DNA from: CALVGQ01 sp964369385
Lineage (GTDB): Bacteria > Bacillota_I > Bacilli_A > Erysipelotrichales > Erysipelotrichaceae
Assembly (NCBI GenBank): GCA_964369385.1
Contig: CAYJEY010000008.1
Location: 5,946-69,945 of the forward strand
Length of the DNA stretch: 64,000 nucleotides
Direction of reading: 5' to 3'
Each line of letters begins with the position of its first letter. The stretch's first letter is position 1. The translations under genes were made by a program, and so were the position numbers. The notes beneath the pieces were generated by a model. The model saw nothing but the letters and a program-made list of their open reading frames with translations. It made no database searches and was not told where the DNA came from. This document shows, piece after piece, positions 35,637 to 44,445 of this stretch.

Positions 35637-36557
35637 ATGCTTATAGGATATGTAGGTACGTATACAACTGATGGAGTCTATGAATTCCATTTCGATCGCG
35701 GCAGTAGGAAATTTCAAAAAGTAAATCAACTCGCGAAAATTCATGAATCTAAGTGGATTGGTTTTCATGAGCATTTTTTGTATACCACCATGAAAGAAGA
35801 TGATATTGCGGGTGTTGCAAAAATAGATGTGCAAGGAAACATTGTAGCTAAAGCATTGAGTGAAAAAGTGACACCTTGCCATTTTGCGATGAATGATTCT
35901 TATTTAATTTCAGTCAATTTTCATGAAGGAAGTGTTTGCCGCTATGATCATCAGCTTCAATTGCAGAAACGTGTTGTGATAGACACTCAAGCAGGTGCTC
36001 ATCAAGTGGTAATTGTCGATGAGCTCATCTATGTACCTTGCTTAAAGTTGGATCAAATCGTCGTCTTAACAATGGAATTAGAGATCATTGAGAGAATCAT
36101 GCTTGATATTAAAAGTGGCCCACGTCACTTGGTAGTCACTAAGAATCATCAAGAGATGTTTGTCGTATGCGAGAAGAGTAATGAAGTGATTCGACTGCAA
36201 AAAGAAGACAAATGGCGCAAAGTAGAGTGTTTAAAGATCACAAGTGATAAGGCAAATAGTATTGATTCTGCAGCAATTCAATTGAGTCATGATGAGCGCT
36301 TTATATTTGTGAGTGTTCGTGGAGAAGACTTAATATATAGCATTGAAATTCAATCTAGAATGCAAATCATTCAACACATTCATTCTTATGGTGAACACCC
36401 TAGATGCGCCTTGCTTTCTAATGAATCTGACTACATCTTCATTGCGAATAAAGACAGTCATCGATGCAGTGCCTTTGCGATCAAAGATGGGGATTTAGAA
36501 TTTTGTGATCAACTCTACATTGAAAATGTAGTTTCTATAGCTTGGAAAGGAGCTTAA
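35637..36557 (+). CDS. pgl: 6-phosphogluconolactonase, beta-propeller lactonase family
   Basis: 306 aa starting MLIGYVGTYTTDGVYEFHFD, the first blade of the YbhE/YkgB-type seven-bladed lactonase. Recurring blade motifs include DTQAGAHQVV, SGPRHLVVTK, LSHDERFIFVS and GEHPRCALLSNESDYIFIANKDS. It converts 6-phosphoglucono-lactone to 6-phosphogluconate. The assignment is strengthened by gnd one base downstream and zwf beyond it: all three oxidative pentose-phosphate steps are in one operon. AGGAGG precedes the start. Confidence 0.92.
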   Translation: MLIGYVGTYTTDGVYEFHFDRGSRKFQKVNQLAKIHESKWIGFHEHFLYTTMKEDDIAGVAKIDVQGNIVAKALSEKVTPCHFAMNDSYLISVNFHEGSVCRYDHQLQLQKRVVIDTQAGAHQVVIVDELIYVPCLKLDQIVVLTMELEIIERIMLDIKSGPRHLVVTKNHQEMFVVCEKSNEVIRLQKEDKWRKVECLKITSDKANSIDSAAIQLSHDERFIFVSVRGEDLIYSIEIQSRMQIIQHIHSYGEHPRCALLSNESDYIFIANKDSHRCSAFAIKDGDLEFCDQLYIENVVSIAWKGA

Positions 36558-36558
36558 T

Positions 36559-37944
36559 ATGCATAATCAAATTGGAATTATTGGACTAGGGACAATGGGG
36601 AAAGCACTGGCAATGAACTTTATGAACCATGGTGTTCAAGTTGTTGGGTACAATCGCAGTCCACAAGTCGTAAATGATTTATCGAGTATTTATCCAGAGA
36701 ATTTCATTGGTGCTTCAGACTTAGCCAATCTCGTTTTAAATCTACAAAAGCCACGCCGTGTATTTTTAATGTTGCCGGCAAATCAAATCATTGATTCCTT
36801 CATTGAACAACTCATTGCATTATTAGATGAGGGAGACATCATCATGGATGGTGGAAACTCCTATTTTAAAGACACAAAAAGAAGAAGTGAGTATGTTGAA
36901 AAACATCATCTTCACTATTTTGGTATTGGTATTTCAGGTGGAGAGCAGGGGGCTTTACTTGGGCCAAGTATTATGCCCTCTGGTAATCAAGAAGCTTACG
37001 CTCACATTGCTCCACTTTTAGAGTTAATTGCTGCTAAAAAAGAGGGGGAGCCTTGTTGCGCTTATATCTCAACAGATGGTGCGGGGCACTATGTAAAGAT
37101 GGTGCATAATGGAATTGAATATGCTGATATGCAACTTATTGCAGAAGTATATTTAATTCTAAAGTACAACATGAAGTTATCCAATTTAGAAATGGCACAA
37201 GTATTTGAAGAGTGGCAAAATAGTGAAGTCCAAAGTTATCTTGTAGAAATCACTTCTAAAATATTAAAAGAAAAAGACCCACAAGATAAAGGTGAATTGA
37301 TTGATTACATTAAAGATTCAGCGAGTCAAAAAGGGACAGGTAAGTGGACAGTACTAGAAGCTGTGGATCAAGGAGATAACGTTTCGGTGATTTATAGTGC
37401 ATTGAATGCGCGTATCATGTCAAACCAAACTCAGTTGCGTGAAACATATCAATATACGCAAGACAACACTTCCTCAAATATCACTCTTGAGCAGCTACAT
37501 AGTGCATATGCTCTTACAAAAATGAGTGCTTATGCTCAAGGATTTGCTCAAATTCAACATGCATCTATGATGTATGAATGGCATATTGATTTGCGATCTG
37601 TTGCGGCTATATTTAGAGCAGGATGTATTATCCAAGCAAAATTCTTGAGTGTATTAATGGAAATCTTTAGCACAAATCAAAATTGTACGAATATATTATT
37701 TAGCGATCAGATAAAAGCACAAGTAGATGCGAAGATTGACCATCTGCGCATTGTAGTTATCGATGCACTAACACGTCGCAGTGCGATTGTGGCAATGACT
37801 AACGCACTTCTATATCTAGATCAAATTTATGCTGAACATCTTGGTGCAAATTTGATTCAAGCACAACGTGACTTCTTTGGTGCGCACACATTTGAGCGTA
37901 CTGATTTGGAGGGAGTGATTCATCATGAATGGGGCAACGAATAA
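36559..37944 (+). CDS. gnd: 6-phosphogluconate dehydrogenase
   Basis: 461 aa; oxidative decarboxylation of 6-phosphogluconate to ribulose-5-phosphate with NAD(P)+ reduction. The Rossmann start QIGIIGLGTMGKALAMNF, GISGGEQGALLGPSIMPSGN, HYVKMVHNGIEYADMQLI (catalytic Lys and His-Asn) and DSASQKGTGKWTVLEA are all present. Slightly shorter than the usual ~468-480 aa. Its 3' end overlaps the zwf start by 20 bp in another frame, pointing to coupled translation. Confidence 0.96.
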   Translation: MHNQIGIIGLGTMGKALAMNFMNHGVQVVGYNRSPQVVNDLSSIYPENFIGASDLANLVLNLQKPRRVFLMLPANQIIDSFIEQLIALLDEGDIIMDGGNSYFKDTKRRSEYVEKHHLHYFGIGISGGEQGALLGPSIMPSGNQEAYAHIAPLLELIAAKKEGEPCCAYISTDGAGHYVKMVHNGIEYADMQLIAEVYLILKYNMKLSNLEMAQVFEEWQNSEVQSYLVEITSKILKEKDPQDKGELIDYIKDSASQKGTGKWTVLEAVDQGDNVSVIYSALNARIMSNQTQLRETYQYTQDNTSSNITLEQLHSAYALTKMSAYAQGFAQIQHASMMYEWHIDLRSVAAIFRAGCIIQAKFLSVLMEIFSTNQNCTNILFSDQIKAQVDAKIDHLRIVVIDALTRRSAIVAMTNALLYLDQIYAEHLGANLIQAQRDFFGAHTFERTDLEGVIHHEWGNE

Positions 37945-39340
37945 AAACATTGTGATTTTTGGGGGAACAGGAGATTTAACTTATCGCAAATTAATGCCCT
38001 CACTCTATCAATTGTATATCAAAGATAGTATTCATGATTCTGATCAAATCATCGCGATTGGAAGAAGAGAATATAGCACAGAAGATTATTTAGAAATCGT
38101 TAAAGATTGGTTTATTAAGTTGGCTATCCACTTTCATGAAGAACATTTTGAGAAATTTGTTAGACGAATCCACTATGTTCAAATGGATTTTACATCGCTT
38201 CAAGAATATGAAAAACTATCAAGTTTACTTTGTAGTCAAAGTATTTCAGAGAGTTTATTTTATCTTGCCGTTGCTCCACGATTCTTTCAGGTTATTGGGG
38301 ACGGTATTAAAACATTGAGTTGTACAGGAAAAGTTAAAATTATTGTTGAAAAACCATTTGGAGAAACACTTGAACAGGCAAAGTATTTACATGATTCGTT
38401 GAGTGAGTGTTTTGGAAAAGAAAACATTTATCTTATCGACCATTACTTAGGTAAAGAGATGATTCGAAGTATTCAAACAATACGTTTCACAAATTCACTG
38501 TTTAAGAATTCGTGGAATGCTCAAAACATTGAATATGTACATATTCTAGCAAGTGAGGAAGTCGGAGTAGAAACACGGGCTTCGTATTATGATCAAGCCG
38601 GGGCACTTAAAGATATGGTGCAAAATCATTTGTTGCAGCTAATGAGTTATATTGCCATGGAAGAACCAAATGAACAAGTAAGTATTCAAGAACGTCAAAC
38701 TGAAGTGTTCAGACAACTTCGCAAAGTACATGAGAGTCATATTAGTGAAAATTTATTATTAGCACAATACCAAGGTTATCTTGAGGAGCCAGGTGTTGCA
38801 AAAGATTCACGAACTGAAACATTTGCCTGTTTAAAACTTTTTGTAGAAAACAAGAGATGGCAAGATGTACCATTCTATATCTACACAGGGAAGCGACTTG
38901 CCAACCGTCAAATGAATGTTGTCGTTAAGTTTAAATCTGTTGCCTCAAATAGTGAAGGAAATATTCTTGTGTTCAGAATTCAGCCACTGGAAGGAGTGAG
39001 CCTTCAGTTTAATATTAAGGATCCCCTTTTTGTGGATGGAGTAAAACGTGTTGAAATGGATTTTTGCCAAAGTTGTGTTGAATTTTATCGTATGAATACA
39101 CCAGAAGCCTATGAGCGACTAATCGATGCAGCATTGCATGGGGATCAGAGTTGGTTTACATCTTGGGAACAAATTAGTTTAAGTTGGAAATATATCGATG
39201 AATTAAAAATTGCATACCAAAATCAAGCTTTACCAATCTACTACTATGATAAATATACACATGGGCCAAATGAGTTAAATCAGTTTCTTGGAATTTCAAA
39301 TGGAAATGAGTTATATACGCAATTTACTTGTTTTTTATAA
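37925..39340 (+). CDS. zwf: glucose-6-phosphate 1-dehydrogenase
   Basis: 471 aa; first step of the oxidative pentose-phosphate path. Rossmann start IVIFGGTGDLTYRKLMPSLY, then EKPFGETLEQAKYL and the active-site IDHYLGKEM with its catalytic His and Lys. The ATG overlaps gnd by 20 bp, with GGAGGG about 11 bp upstream. The gene order lactonase-gnd-zwf is the reverse of the reaction order. A modest hairpin follows. Confidence 0.96.
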   Translation: MNGATNKNIVIFGGTGDLTYRKLMPSLYQLYIKDSIHDSDQIIAIGRREYSTEDYLEIVKDWFIKLAIHFHEEHFEKFVRRIHYVQMDFTSLQEYEKLSSLLCSQSISESLFYLAVAPRFFQVIGDGIKTLSCTGKVKIIVEKPFGETLEQAKYLHDSLSECFGKENIYLIDHYLGKEMIRSIQTIRFTNSLFKNSWNAQNIEYVHILASEEVGVETRASYYDQAGALKDMVQNHLLQLMSYIAMEEPNEQVSIQERQTEVFRQLRKVHESHISENLLLAQYQGYLEEPGVAKDSRTETFACLKLFVENKRWQDVPFYIYTGKRLANRQMNVVVKFKSVASNSEGNILVFRIQPLEGVSLQFNIKDPLFVDGVKRVEMDFCQSCVEFYRMNTPEAYERLIDAALHGDQSWFTSWEQISLSWKYIDELKIAYQNQALPIYYYDKYTHGPNELNQFLGISNGNELYTQFTCFL

Positions 39341-39348
39341 ATTTCATG

Positions 39349-39373
39349 CCGGTTACATTTAACCAGTTTTTTA
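39349..39373 (+). terminator. possible terminator after zwf, containing a CATGCCGGTTA word
   Basis: GGTTA pairs with TAACC (5 bp) and six T follow two bases later. The upstream 11-mer CATGCCGGTTA (39345-39355) recurs at 49785-49795. Confidence 0.45.
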
Positions 39374-39477
39374 ATGTAGTATTTTTACTAAAAACCCTTG
39401 CAAAATATAGGATATTGTATTTATAATTAAATATAAAATTATTCGATGAATTAGCTATAAGAGTTGGAGGGGAAAGT

Positions 39478-41427
39478 ATGAATTGGAATTTATCTGCAGA
39501 GATAGTGTCATTACTGTTTGCCTTTATCTTTTTTATTAATGCTAAAGAAGACAAAACAGTTGATACACAAAGAAGGCGTATCTTCTTAATTACGTATATG
39601 TTTGTCTTTCTTTCGATTATAATGACAATAAGCTCTACTTTTGTGACAGCATATTTTCAATTATATCCAATTTGGTTTGTGGAGATCATTACCACACTAT
39701 ATTTCATTTCGTTGCCACTTCCGGTAGTGACCTGTTTTAGATTTGTGATTTCCTTGCTTACGTATCGTCGCCAAGACTCACAAGAGATGCGTAAGTGGAG
39801 TATTGCTTGGCTTCCTTATGTAGTTTATACAGCGATAATCATTATGAATGCAAGTTATGGTTATATCTTTGAAATTCATCCAACTATAGGTTATATACGT
39901 ACTACTTTCTATGCTCTACCTTATGCTGTGATCGCTGTTTACTTTGCAGGGATTTTAGGAGTCATTGTGAAATATTATCGTATAATTGGTAGAGAAAAAG
40001 CTATCACACTAGTTTGTACGATGATTGGGGTAGCAGGGATCTTAGGTGTTCAGTTTGTTTTGCCAGAGATTATCTTAACTGGGACAACTGCAGTTGTTGC
40101 AGTACTTATCCTACAAACGTATATTCGCTCGGAGATATCTCATAAAGATAAACTTACAAGTTTGAATAATCGTGATTCGATGATTCTTGATATGTTGCAA
40201 GAGGTACGAGGTAAGCGTAAGTTTGCTATGGTTGTAGTGAGTTTACGTAATTTCAAGCGAATCAATGAAAACTTAGGGTTATCAGTAGGTGATAGTTTGC
40301 TAGAAGAATTTGGTGGTAGACTAGAAAAATTATGTAAAGACTTAGCTGTTTATCGCTATAGTGGAGATGAGTTTGCGATTTTGTATACACCAGATCGTAT
40401 GCATAAACTAGACACTATTGACCAAATGATTGAAACACTATCGAGTGATATTCAAATCGAGGAACATACAATAAACTTGACTATTATTTATACACGAGTT
40501 GATTTCCCTGAGTTTGGTAGAGATGTTAAATCATTGATTTCTGCAGCAGATTACTCAATCTTCTCACTTAAGAATAGTGGTGAACATGAAACATACATGT
40601 ATGATATTTCCATACGCGATAAGATGAATTTCCGCAGTAATATGATTGAGAAACTTAGACAATCAATTATGGAAGATGATATTGTAGTGTTCTATCAACC
40701 TATTTATTCTGTTGAGGATAAATGTTGCAGCCAAGCTGAAGCATTAGTTCGTCTAAGAAAAAATGAAAAAGATTTAATCTATCCAGATCAGTTTATTCAA
40801 TTAGCTGAGGAATCAGGTTTAATTGTCGAGTTGACTTATCTTATATTTGAGCGAGTGTGCCGTGATTATCGCACAATGGTTAAGACATATGGAGAGAACT
40901 TTGTGTTGAAGTCAATTTCGATTAACTTTCCTTATCTTCAATTCATGCAAGAAAATTTAGTTGAACGTTTAGACTATATAATTCAAAAGTACAACATCCA
41001 TCCTTCAAACATTAAAATTGAGATTACTGAGCGTACCCTTGTATCAAATGCGAATCGAGTGACAAAAGTAATGGATCAACTTCGTGATAGAGGATTTCAA
41101 TTTGAACTGGATGATTTTGGTGTTGAATACTCAAACATTAGCCTATTCTTAAGTTTACCTGTTGATATTATCAAGTTAGATCGTAGTTTACTATTAACGG
41201 CATTTAAAGATGAAATGCGTCGTCAATTCTTTGAACATCTTGTGTCAGGAATGAAGGCAATGAAGGCGACAATTGTTGCCGAGGGTGTAGAGGAACTCGC
41301 TGATTTAGAGTATTTAGAAGCCTGCGGATGTGACTATATCCAAGGTTACTACTTCTCACGTCCACTTCCATTTAATGAGTTTTGCTCATACTTGTTGGAT
41401 AATCAAAATTACACGAAAAGAGATTAA
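39478..41427 (+). CDS. multi-spanning membrane GGDEF/EAL protein
   Basis: 649 aa. Five to seven hydrophobic helices occupy residues 1-215. The GGDEF domain starts at DKLTSLNNRD (about 223) and has the signature YSGDEF (about 296), where the first Gly is Ser, a change that can be tolerated. The EAL domain shows FYQPIY, QAEALVRL (about 420), KIEITERTL, LDDFGVEYSNI, DIIKLDRSL and AEGVEE. Either cyclase or phosphodiesterase activity is possible. GGAGGGGAAAG precedes the ATG. It is the second c-di-GMP gene here, on the far side of the pentose-phosphate operon. Confidence 0.92.
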   Translation: MNWNLSAEIVSLLFAFIFFINAKEDKTVDTQRRRIFLITYMFVFLSIIMTISSTFVTAYFQLYPIWFVEIITTLYFISLPLPVVTCFRFVISLLTYRRQDSQEMRKWSIAWLPYVVYTAIIIMNASYGYIFEIHPTIGYIRTTFYALPYAVIAVYFAGILGVIVKYYRIIGREKAITLVCTMIGVAGILGVQFVLPEIILTGTTAVVAVLILQTYIRSEISHKDKLTSLNNRDSMILDMLQEVRGKRKFAMVVVSLRNFKRINENLGLSVGDSLLEEFGGRLEKLCKDLAVYRYSGDEFAILYTPDRMHKLDTIDQMIETLSSDIQIEEHTINLTIIYTRVDFPEFGRDVKSLISAADYSIFSLKNSGEHETYMYDISIRDKMNFRSNMIEKLRQSIMEDDIVVFYQPIYSVEDKCCSQAEALVRLRKNEKDLIYPDQFIQLAEESGLIVELTYLIFERVCRDYRTMVKTYGENFVLKSISINFPYLQFMQENLVERLDYIIQKYNIHPSNIKIEITERTLVSNANRVTKVMDQLRDRGFQFELDDFGVEYSNISLFLSLPVDIIKLDRSLLLTAFKDEMRRQFFEHLVSGMKAMKATIVAEGVEELADLEYLEACGCDYIQGYYFSRPLPFNEFCSYLLDNQNYTKRD

Positions 41428-41449
41428 TTTAAAAATTAGTCTCTTTTTT
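41416..41449 (+). terminator. terminator after the second GGDEF/EAL gene
   Basis: AAAAGAGATTAAT pairs with ATTAGTCTCTTTT over 13 bp (one T-G), including the stop codon, then T. Confidence 0.75.
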
Positions 41450-41505
41450 GCAATAAAAAGATGAACTTATACATTATCCTAATATGATAAGCGAGGTATA
41501 GGTTG

Positions 41506-41943
41506 ATGAAAAAAGAAGAAATATGGAGTAACATAGCATTTATTTATTCACTTGTGATGATAAGTGTTGTTGCAGGATTGGGCTGGATGAATTATCACAA
41601 CCAAAATCACGAAAGCTATATTCAAGTGAACATTGTCGGTGATGTTGAAGTGACTATTTATGGGAATCATGCATATCAAGTAGAATACATTGAAATTATA
41701 AATCCAGAATATGCAAGCAGGGTGAGCCAGTATGACTTTGATGGCATTTCTATGGAAGTTGCAAGTCTTGCCTTAATTGAGCTAGTTGGAAGTCATGAAA
41801 AGCCAGTATCCATCTTTATTGAAGGCAGCGCAATTTACGATGAAAAAACAAGTGAACTTATGCAGGTGATTGAAACAAAGTCAATACACGGATTAATCGA
41901 ATATCTTCCAAGTGAAGAATTGATTTCAAGGCCAGCAAACTAA
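41506..41943 (+). CDS. small single-pass membrane protein with a divergent RsgI-like domain
   Basis: 145 aa from ATG 41506 (the TTG at 41503 is too close to the AGGT site). One membrane helix near residues 10-28, then an outside domain: VNIVGDVEVTIYGNHAYQV, IEIINPEYA and YDFDGISMEVASLALIEL. This follows the order of the RsgI extracytoplasmic domain as seen in the lipoprotein at 62526 (SITLQVGQDEKVISVE, HNADAQA, DMDFTGSDIRVATSAIV). The Asn-Pro self-cleavage pair of RsgI is missing. The match is my own alignment by eye. Function unknown; it stands alone before pgk. Confidence 0.65.
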   Translation: MKKEEIWSNIAFIYSLVMISVVAGLGWMNYHNQNHESYIQVNIVGDVEVTIYGNHAYQVEYIEIINPEYASRVSQYDFDGISMEVASLALIELVGSHEKPVSIFIEGSAIYDEKTSELMQVIETKSIHGLIEYLPSEELISRPAN

Positions 41944-42032
41944 ATAAGGTCAACTATTAAAGCCATTAGATAATAATAGAAATTTCACTATAAATTTGAT
42001 GATAGAAATGTTGAATCAAGGTTAATTTGTGA

Positions 42033-42061
42033 TTGTTTCGACAAGTAAAAAATGATATAAT
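42033..42061 (+). promoter_or_regulatory. pgk-tpiA promoter
   Basis: TTGTTT (42033-42038), 17-bp spacer, TATAAT (42056-42061) with TG one base upstream; AGGAGG follows before the pgk ATG. Confidence 0.7.
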
Positions 42062-42088
42062 TTTCATTGCATAGGAGGATATTTTAAA

Positions 42089-43288
42089 ATGGCTAAACAA
42101 ACAGTTCGTGATTTAGATGTACAAGGGAAACGTGTCATCGTTCGTGTTGACTTTAACGTTCCACTTAAAGACGGAAAAATTACAAATGACAACCGTATTC
42201 AAGCAGCATTACCTACAATCAATCACTTAGTAGAAAATGGTGCAAAAGTAATCTTAATGTCACATTTAGGGAAAATTGATCACAAAGATCCTGAAAAATG
42301 TGAAGCAGGGAAAAAGAAAAATAACATGGCTCCAGTTGCTGAGCGACTAGCGGAAGTAGTAAATACTAAAGTGACTTTCGTACCAGAAACTCGTGGAGAA
42401 GCATTAGAAGCAGCAGTAGCAGCAATGAATGATGGAGAAATCGTACTTATTCAAAACACTCGTTATGAAAAAGGTGAAAGTAAAAATGATTCTGAATTAG
42501 CAGCTTACTGGGCTAAATTGGGTGAATTATTTGTATCTGATGCATTTGGATCAGTACATAGAGCACATGCTTCTACAGTGGGAATTGCTGAGATTTTACC
42601 AAGTGCGTGTGGATTCTTAGTACAAAAAGAAGTAGAAATGTTAGCAAAAGCAGTAGATACACCAGAACGTCCATTCATTGCTATTATTGGTGGTGCAAAA
42701 GTTTCTGACAAAATCGCTGTTATTGACAACTTACTTAAAAAAGCTGATAAAATCATCATTGGTGGTGGAATGGCTTATACATTTATGGCTGCTCAAGGGC
42801 AAGCTATCGGAAGTTCATTATTAGAAGAAGACCGTGTTGAGCTTGCAAAAGAATATTTAGAAAAAGCGAAAGACCAAATCGTATTACCAGTAGACAATGT
42901 ATGTGCTGATAAATTTGCAGAAGATGCAAATGTACAACTTTGTGATACAGGTGCAATCCCTGAGGGGTGGATGGGTCTGGATATCGGTCCTAAAACTATC
43001 GAGCTGTTTGCAAAAACACTTGAAGGGGCTAAAACTGTTGTATGGAATGGACCTATGGGTGTATTCGAAATGGAAAAATTCGCAACAGGTACAAAAGAAG
43101 TATGCAAAACAATTTCTGAACTACCAGGTGCTACTACTGTAATTGGTGGTGGAGATTCAGCTGCAGCTGCAATCCAACTTGGATTTAAAGAAAAATTCTC
43201 TCATATCTCTACAGGTGGAGGAGCTTCACTAGAGTATATGGAAGGAAAAGAATTACCAGGAATCGCAATTATTCAGGAGAAAAATTAA
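42089..43288 (+). CDS. pgk: phosphoglycerate kinase
   Basis: 399 aa; transfers phosphate from 1,3-bisphosphoglycerate to ADP. RVDFNVPLKDGKITNDNRI (residues about 18-36), LMSHLGK, FGSVHRAHAS, VWNGPMGVFE and the nucleotide loop GGGDSAAA are typical. Codon use is strongly biased, as in highly expressed genes. The stop overlaps the tpiA start by one base (TAATG). No gap gene is adjacent. Confidence 0.98.
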   Translation: MAKQTVRDLDVQGKRVIVRVDFNVPLKDGKITNDNRIQAALPTINHLVENGAKVILMSHLGKIDHKDPEKCEAGKKKNNMAPVAERLAEVVNTKVTFVPETRGEALEAAVAAMNDGEIVLIQNTRYEKGESKNDSELAAYWAKLGELFVSDAFGSVHRAHASTVGIAEILPSACGFLVQKEVEMLAKAVDTPERPFIAIIGGAKVSDKIAVIDNLLKKADKIIIGGGMAYTFMAAQGQAIGSSLLEEDRVELAKEYLEKAKDQIVLPVDNVCADKFAEDANVQLCDTGAIPEGWMGLDIGPKTIELFAKTLEGAKTVVWNGPMGVFEMEKFATGTKEVCKTISELPGATTVIGGGDSAAAAIQLGFKEKFSHISTGGGASLEYMEGKELPGIAIIQEKN

Positions 43289-44031
43289 TGAGAAAACCTA
43301 TTATCGTTGGAAATTGGAAAATGAACAAAACTTGCGCTGAAGCAGTAGCGTTTATTGAAGCAATTGAACCAAAACTACATGACAATGCAGAATATGGGGT
43401 TGGTGCTCCATTCACTGCATTAAAAGACTGTGTAAATACTGCAAAAAACTTAATCATCGCTGCAGAAAACTGCCATTATGAGGCAAGTGGTGCATATACT
43501 GGTGAAGTAAGCATTGAAATGCTACAAGAAATCGGAGTTACTCACGTAATTATCGGTCACTCTGAGCGTCGTCAAATGTTCAATGAAACTGATGAATCTG
43601 TAAATAAAAAAGCTGTTCGTTTACTAGAAGCAGGAATGACTCCTATTTTATGTATCGGAGAAACAGAAGCTCAATTTGACGCAGGTCAAACTGAAGAGGT
43701 TATCCGTTCTCAGTTAACTGGTGGTCTTGCAAATATGTGTTCTGAGTGTGCTGCTAAACTTGTAATCGCATATGAACCTATTTGGGCTATCGGAACAGGT
43801 AAATCAGCAACTATGGAAATCGCACAAGAATGCTGCCGTATCGTACGTGATCAAGTAAAAGTAATGTATGGTGAAGATGCTGCAAATGCAGTGCGTGTAC
43901 AATATGGTGGATCAGTTAAACCTGAAAACATCAAAGAATACATGTCTATGGCTGATATCGATGGAGCACTTATTGGTGGTGCATCACTAAAAGCTGATTC
44001 ATTTGAAGCAATTATTAACGCAACAAAATAA
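43288..44031 (+). CDS. tpiA: triose-phosphate isomerase
   Basis: 247 aa; interconverts dihydroxyacetone phosphate and glyceraldehyde-3-phosphate. NWKMNKT carries the substrate-binding Asn and Lys, IIGHSERR the catalytic His, and AYEPIWAIGTGKSA the catalytic Glu plus the flexible loop; the phosphate-binding VQYGGSVKPEN completes the barrel. Translationally coupled to pgk. A strong terminator follows. Confidence 0.98.
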   Translation: MRKPIIVGNWKMNKTCAEAVAFIEAIEPKLHDNAEYGVGAPFTALKDCVNTAKNLIIAAENCHYEASGAYTGEVSIEMLQEIGVTHVIIGHSERRQMFNETDESVNKKAVRLLEAGMTPILCIGETEAQFDAGQTEEVIRSQLTGGLANMCSECAAKLVIAYEPIWAIGTGKSATMEIAQECCRIVRDQVKVMYGEDAANAVRVQYGGSVKPENIKEYMSMADIDGALIGGASLKADSFEAIINATK

Positions 44032-44037
44032 GTGATT

Positions 44038-44068
44038 AACACTCAATTTCGATTGAGTGTTTTTTTTC
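44038..44068 (+). terminator. terminator of pgk-tpiA
   Basis: AACACTCAA and TTGAGTGTT form a perfect 9-bp stem around TTTCGA, then eight T. Confidence 0.8.
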
Positions 44069-44118
44069 GACATATTTCTTACTTAAGATTCGATTTAATG
44101 TAGACAAAGGGGGATACT

Positions 44119-44292
44119 ATGAAAATATTCTTAATGATAAGTTTAATACTATTTATAGGAAGCGGATTTGCAAGTTTTTTTACACAAGAAAATCTACTTA
44201 AAATTACTGAAGCATGTCGTACAAATTGGCCACTTATTTTTATCTTGTGGGGCTTTAAATATTTACAAGTTAGAGATCCAAAAAATGTGTAA
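44119..44292 (+). CDS. 57-aa membrane protein
   Basis: A short frame between tpiA and eno with a strong AAAGGGGGAT ribosome site 7 bp upstream. The protein starts MKIFLMISLILFIGSGFASFF, has a short polar middle containing one Cys, and a second hydrophobic stretch (WPLIFILWGFKYL), ending in a charged tail. Two membrane segments, or a signal peptide plus one. It lies in its own interval between the tpiA terminator and a cre box. I recognise no family; conservation would decide whether it is real. Confidence 0.6.
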   Translation: MKIFLMISLILFIGSGFASFFTQENLLKITEACRTNWPLIFILWGFKYLQVRDPKNV

Positions 44293-44303
44293 AAATGGCC
44301 TTA

Positions 44304-44326
44304 TTTCACATGTGAAAACGATTACA
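44304..44326 (+). promoter_or_regulatory. cre box (CcpA site) overlapping a 14-bp palindrome upstream of eno
   Basis: TGAAAACGATTACA (44313-44326) fits TGWAANCGNTNWCA without mismatch. It overlaps the perfect palindrome TTTCACATGTGAAA (44304-44317). It lies about 95 bp upstream of the probable eno start of transcription and just after the 57-aa gene. Confidence 0.6.
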
Positions 44327-44403
44327 TAAAAAAAGCCCTAAACAAACATAAAAAAAGTACCTTCAAGCATCATTTTAGCCTTTATTTATAGCTTTTTTTG
44401 AGT

Positions 44404-44409
44404 TATAAT
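44404..44409 (+). promoter_or_regulatory. -10 element of eno
   Basis: TATAAT 37 bp before the eno ATG; the region 17 bp upstream (TTTATT) is a poor -35. Confidence 0.45.
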
Positions 44410-44445
44410 TAACTTGCATTAAATAACATAGGAGGAATTTATTAC

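Noticed and set aside
44304..44317. Rex operator at TTTCACATGTGAAA before eno
   Set aside because: Half-sites are in the wrong orientation and spacing for TTGTGAA-N4-TTCACAA; only the cre overlap is retained.
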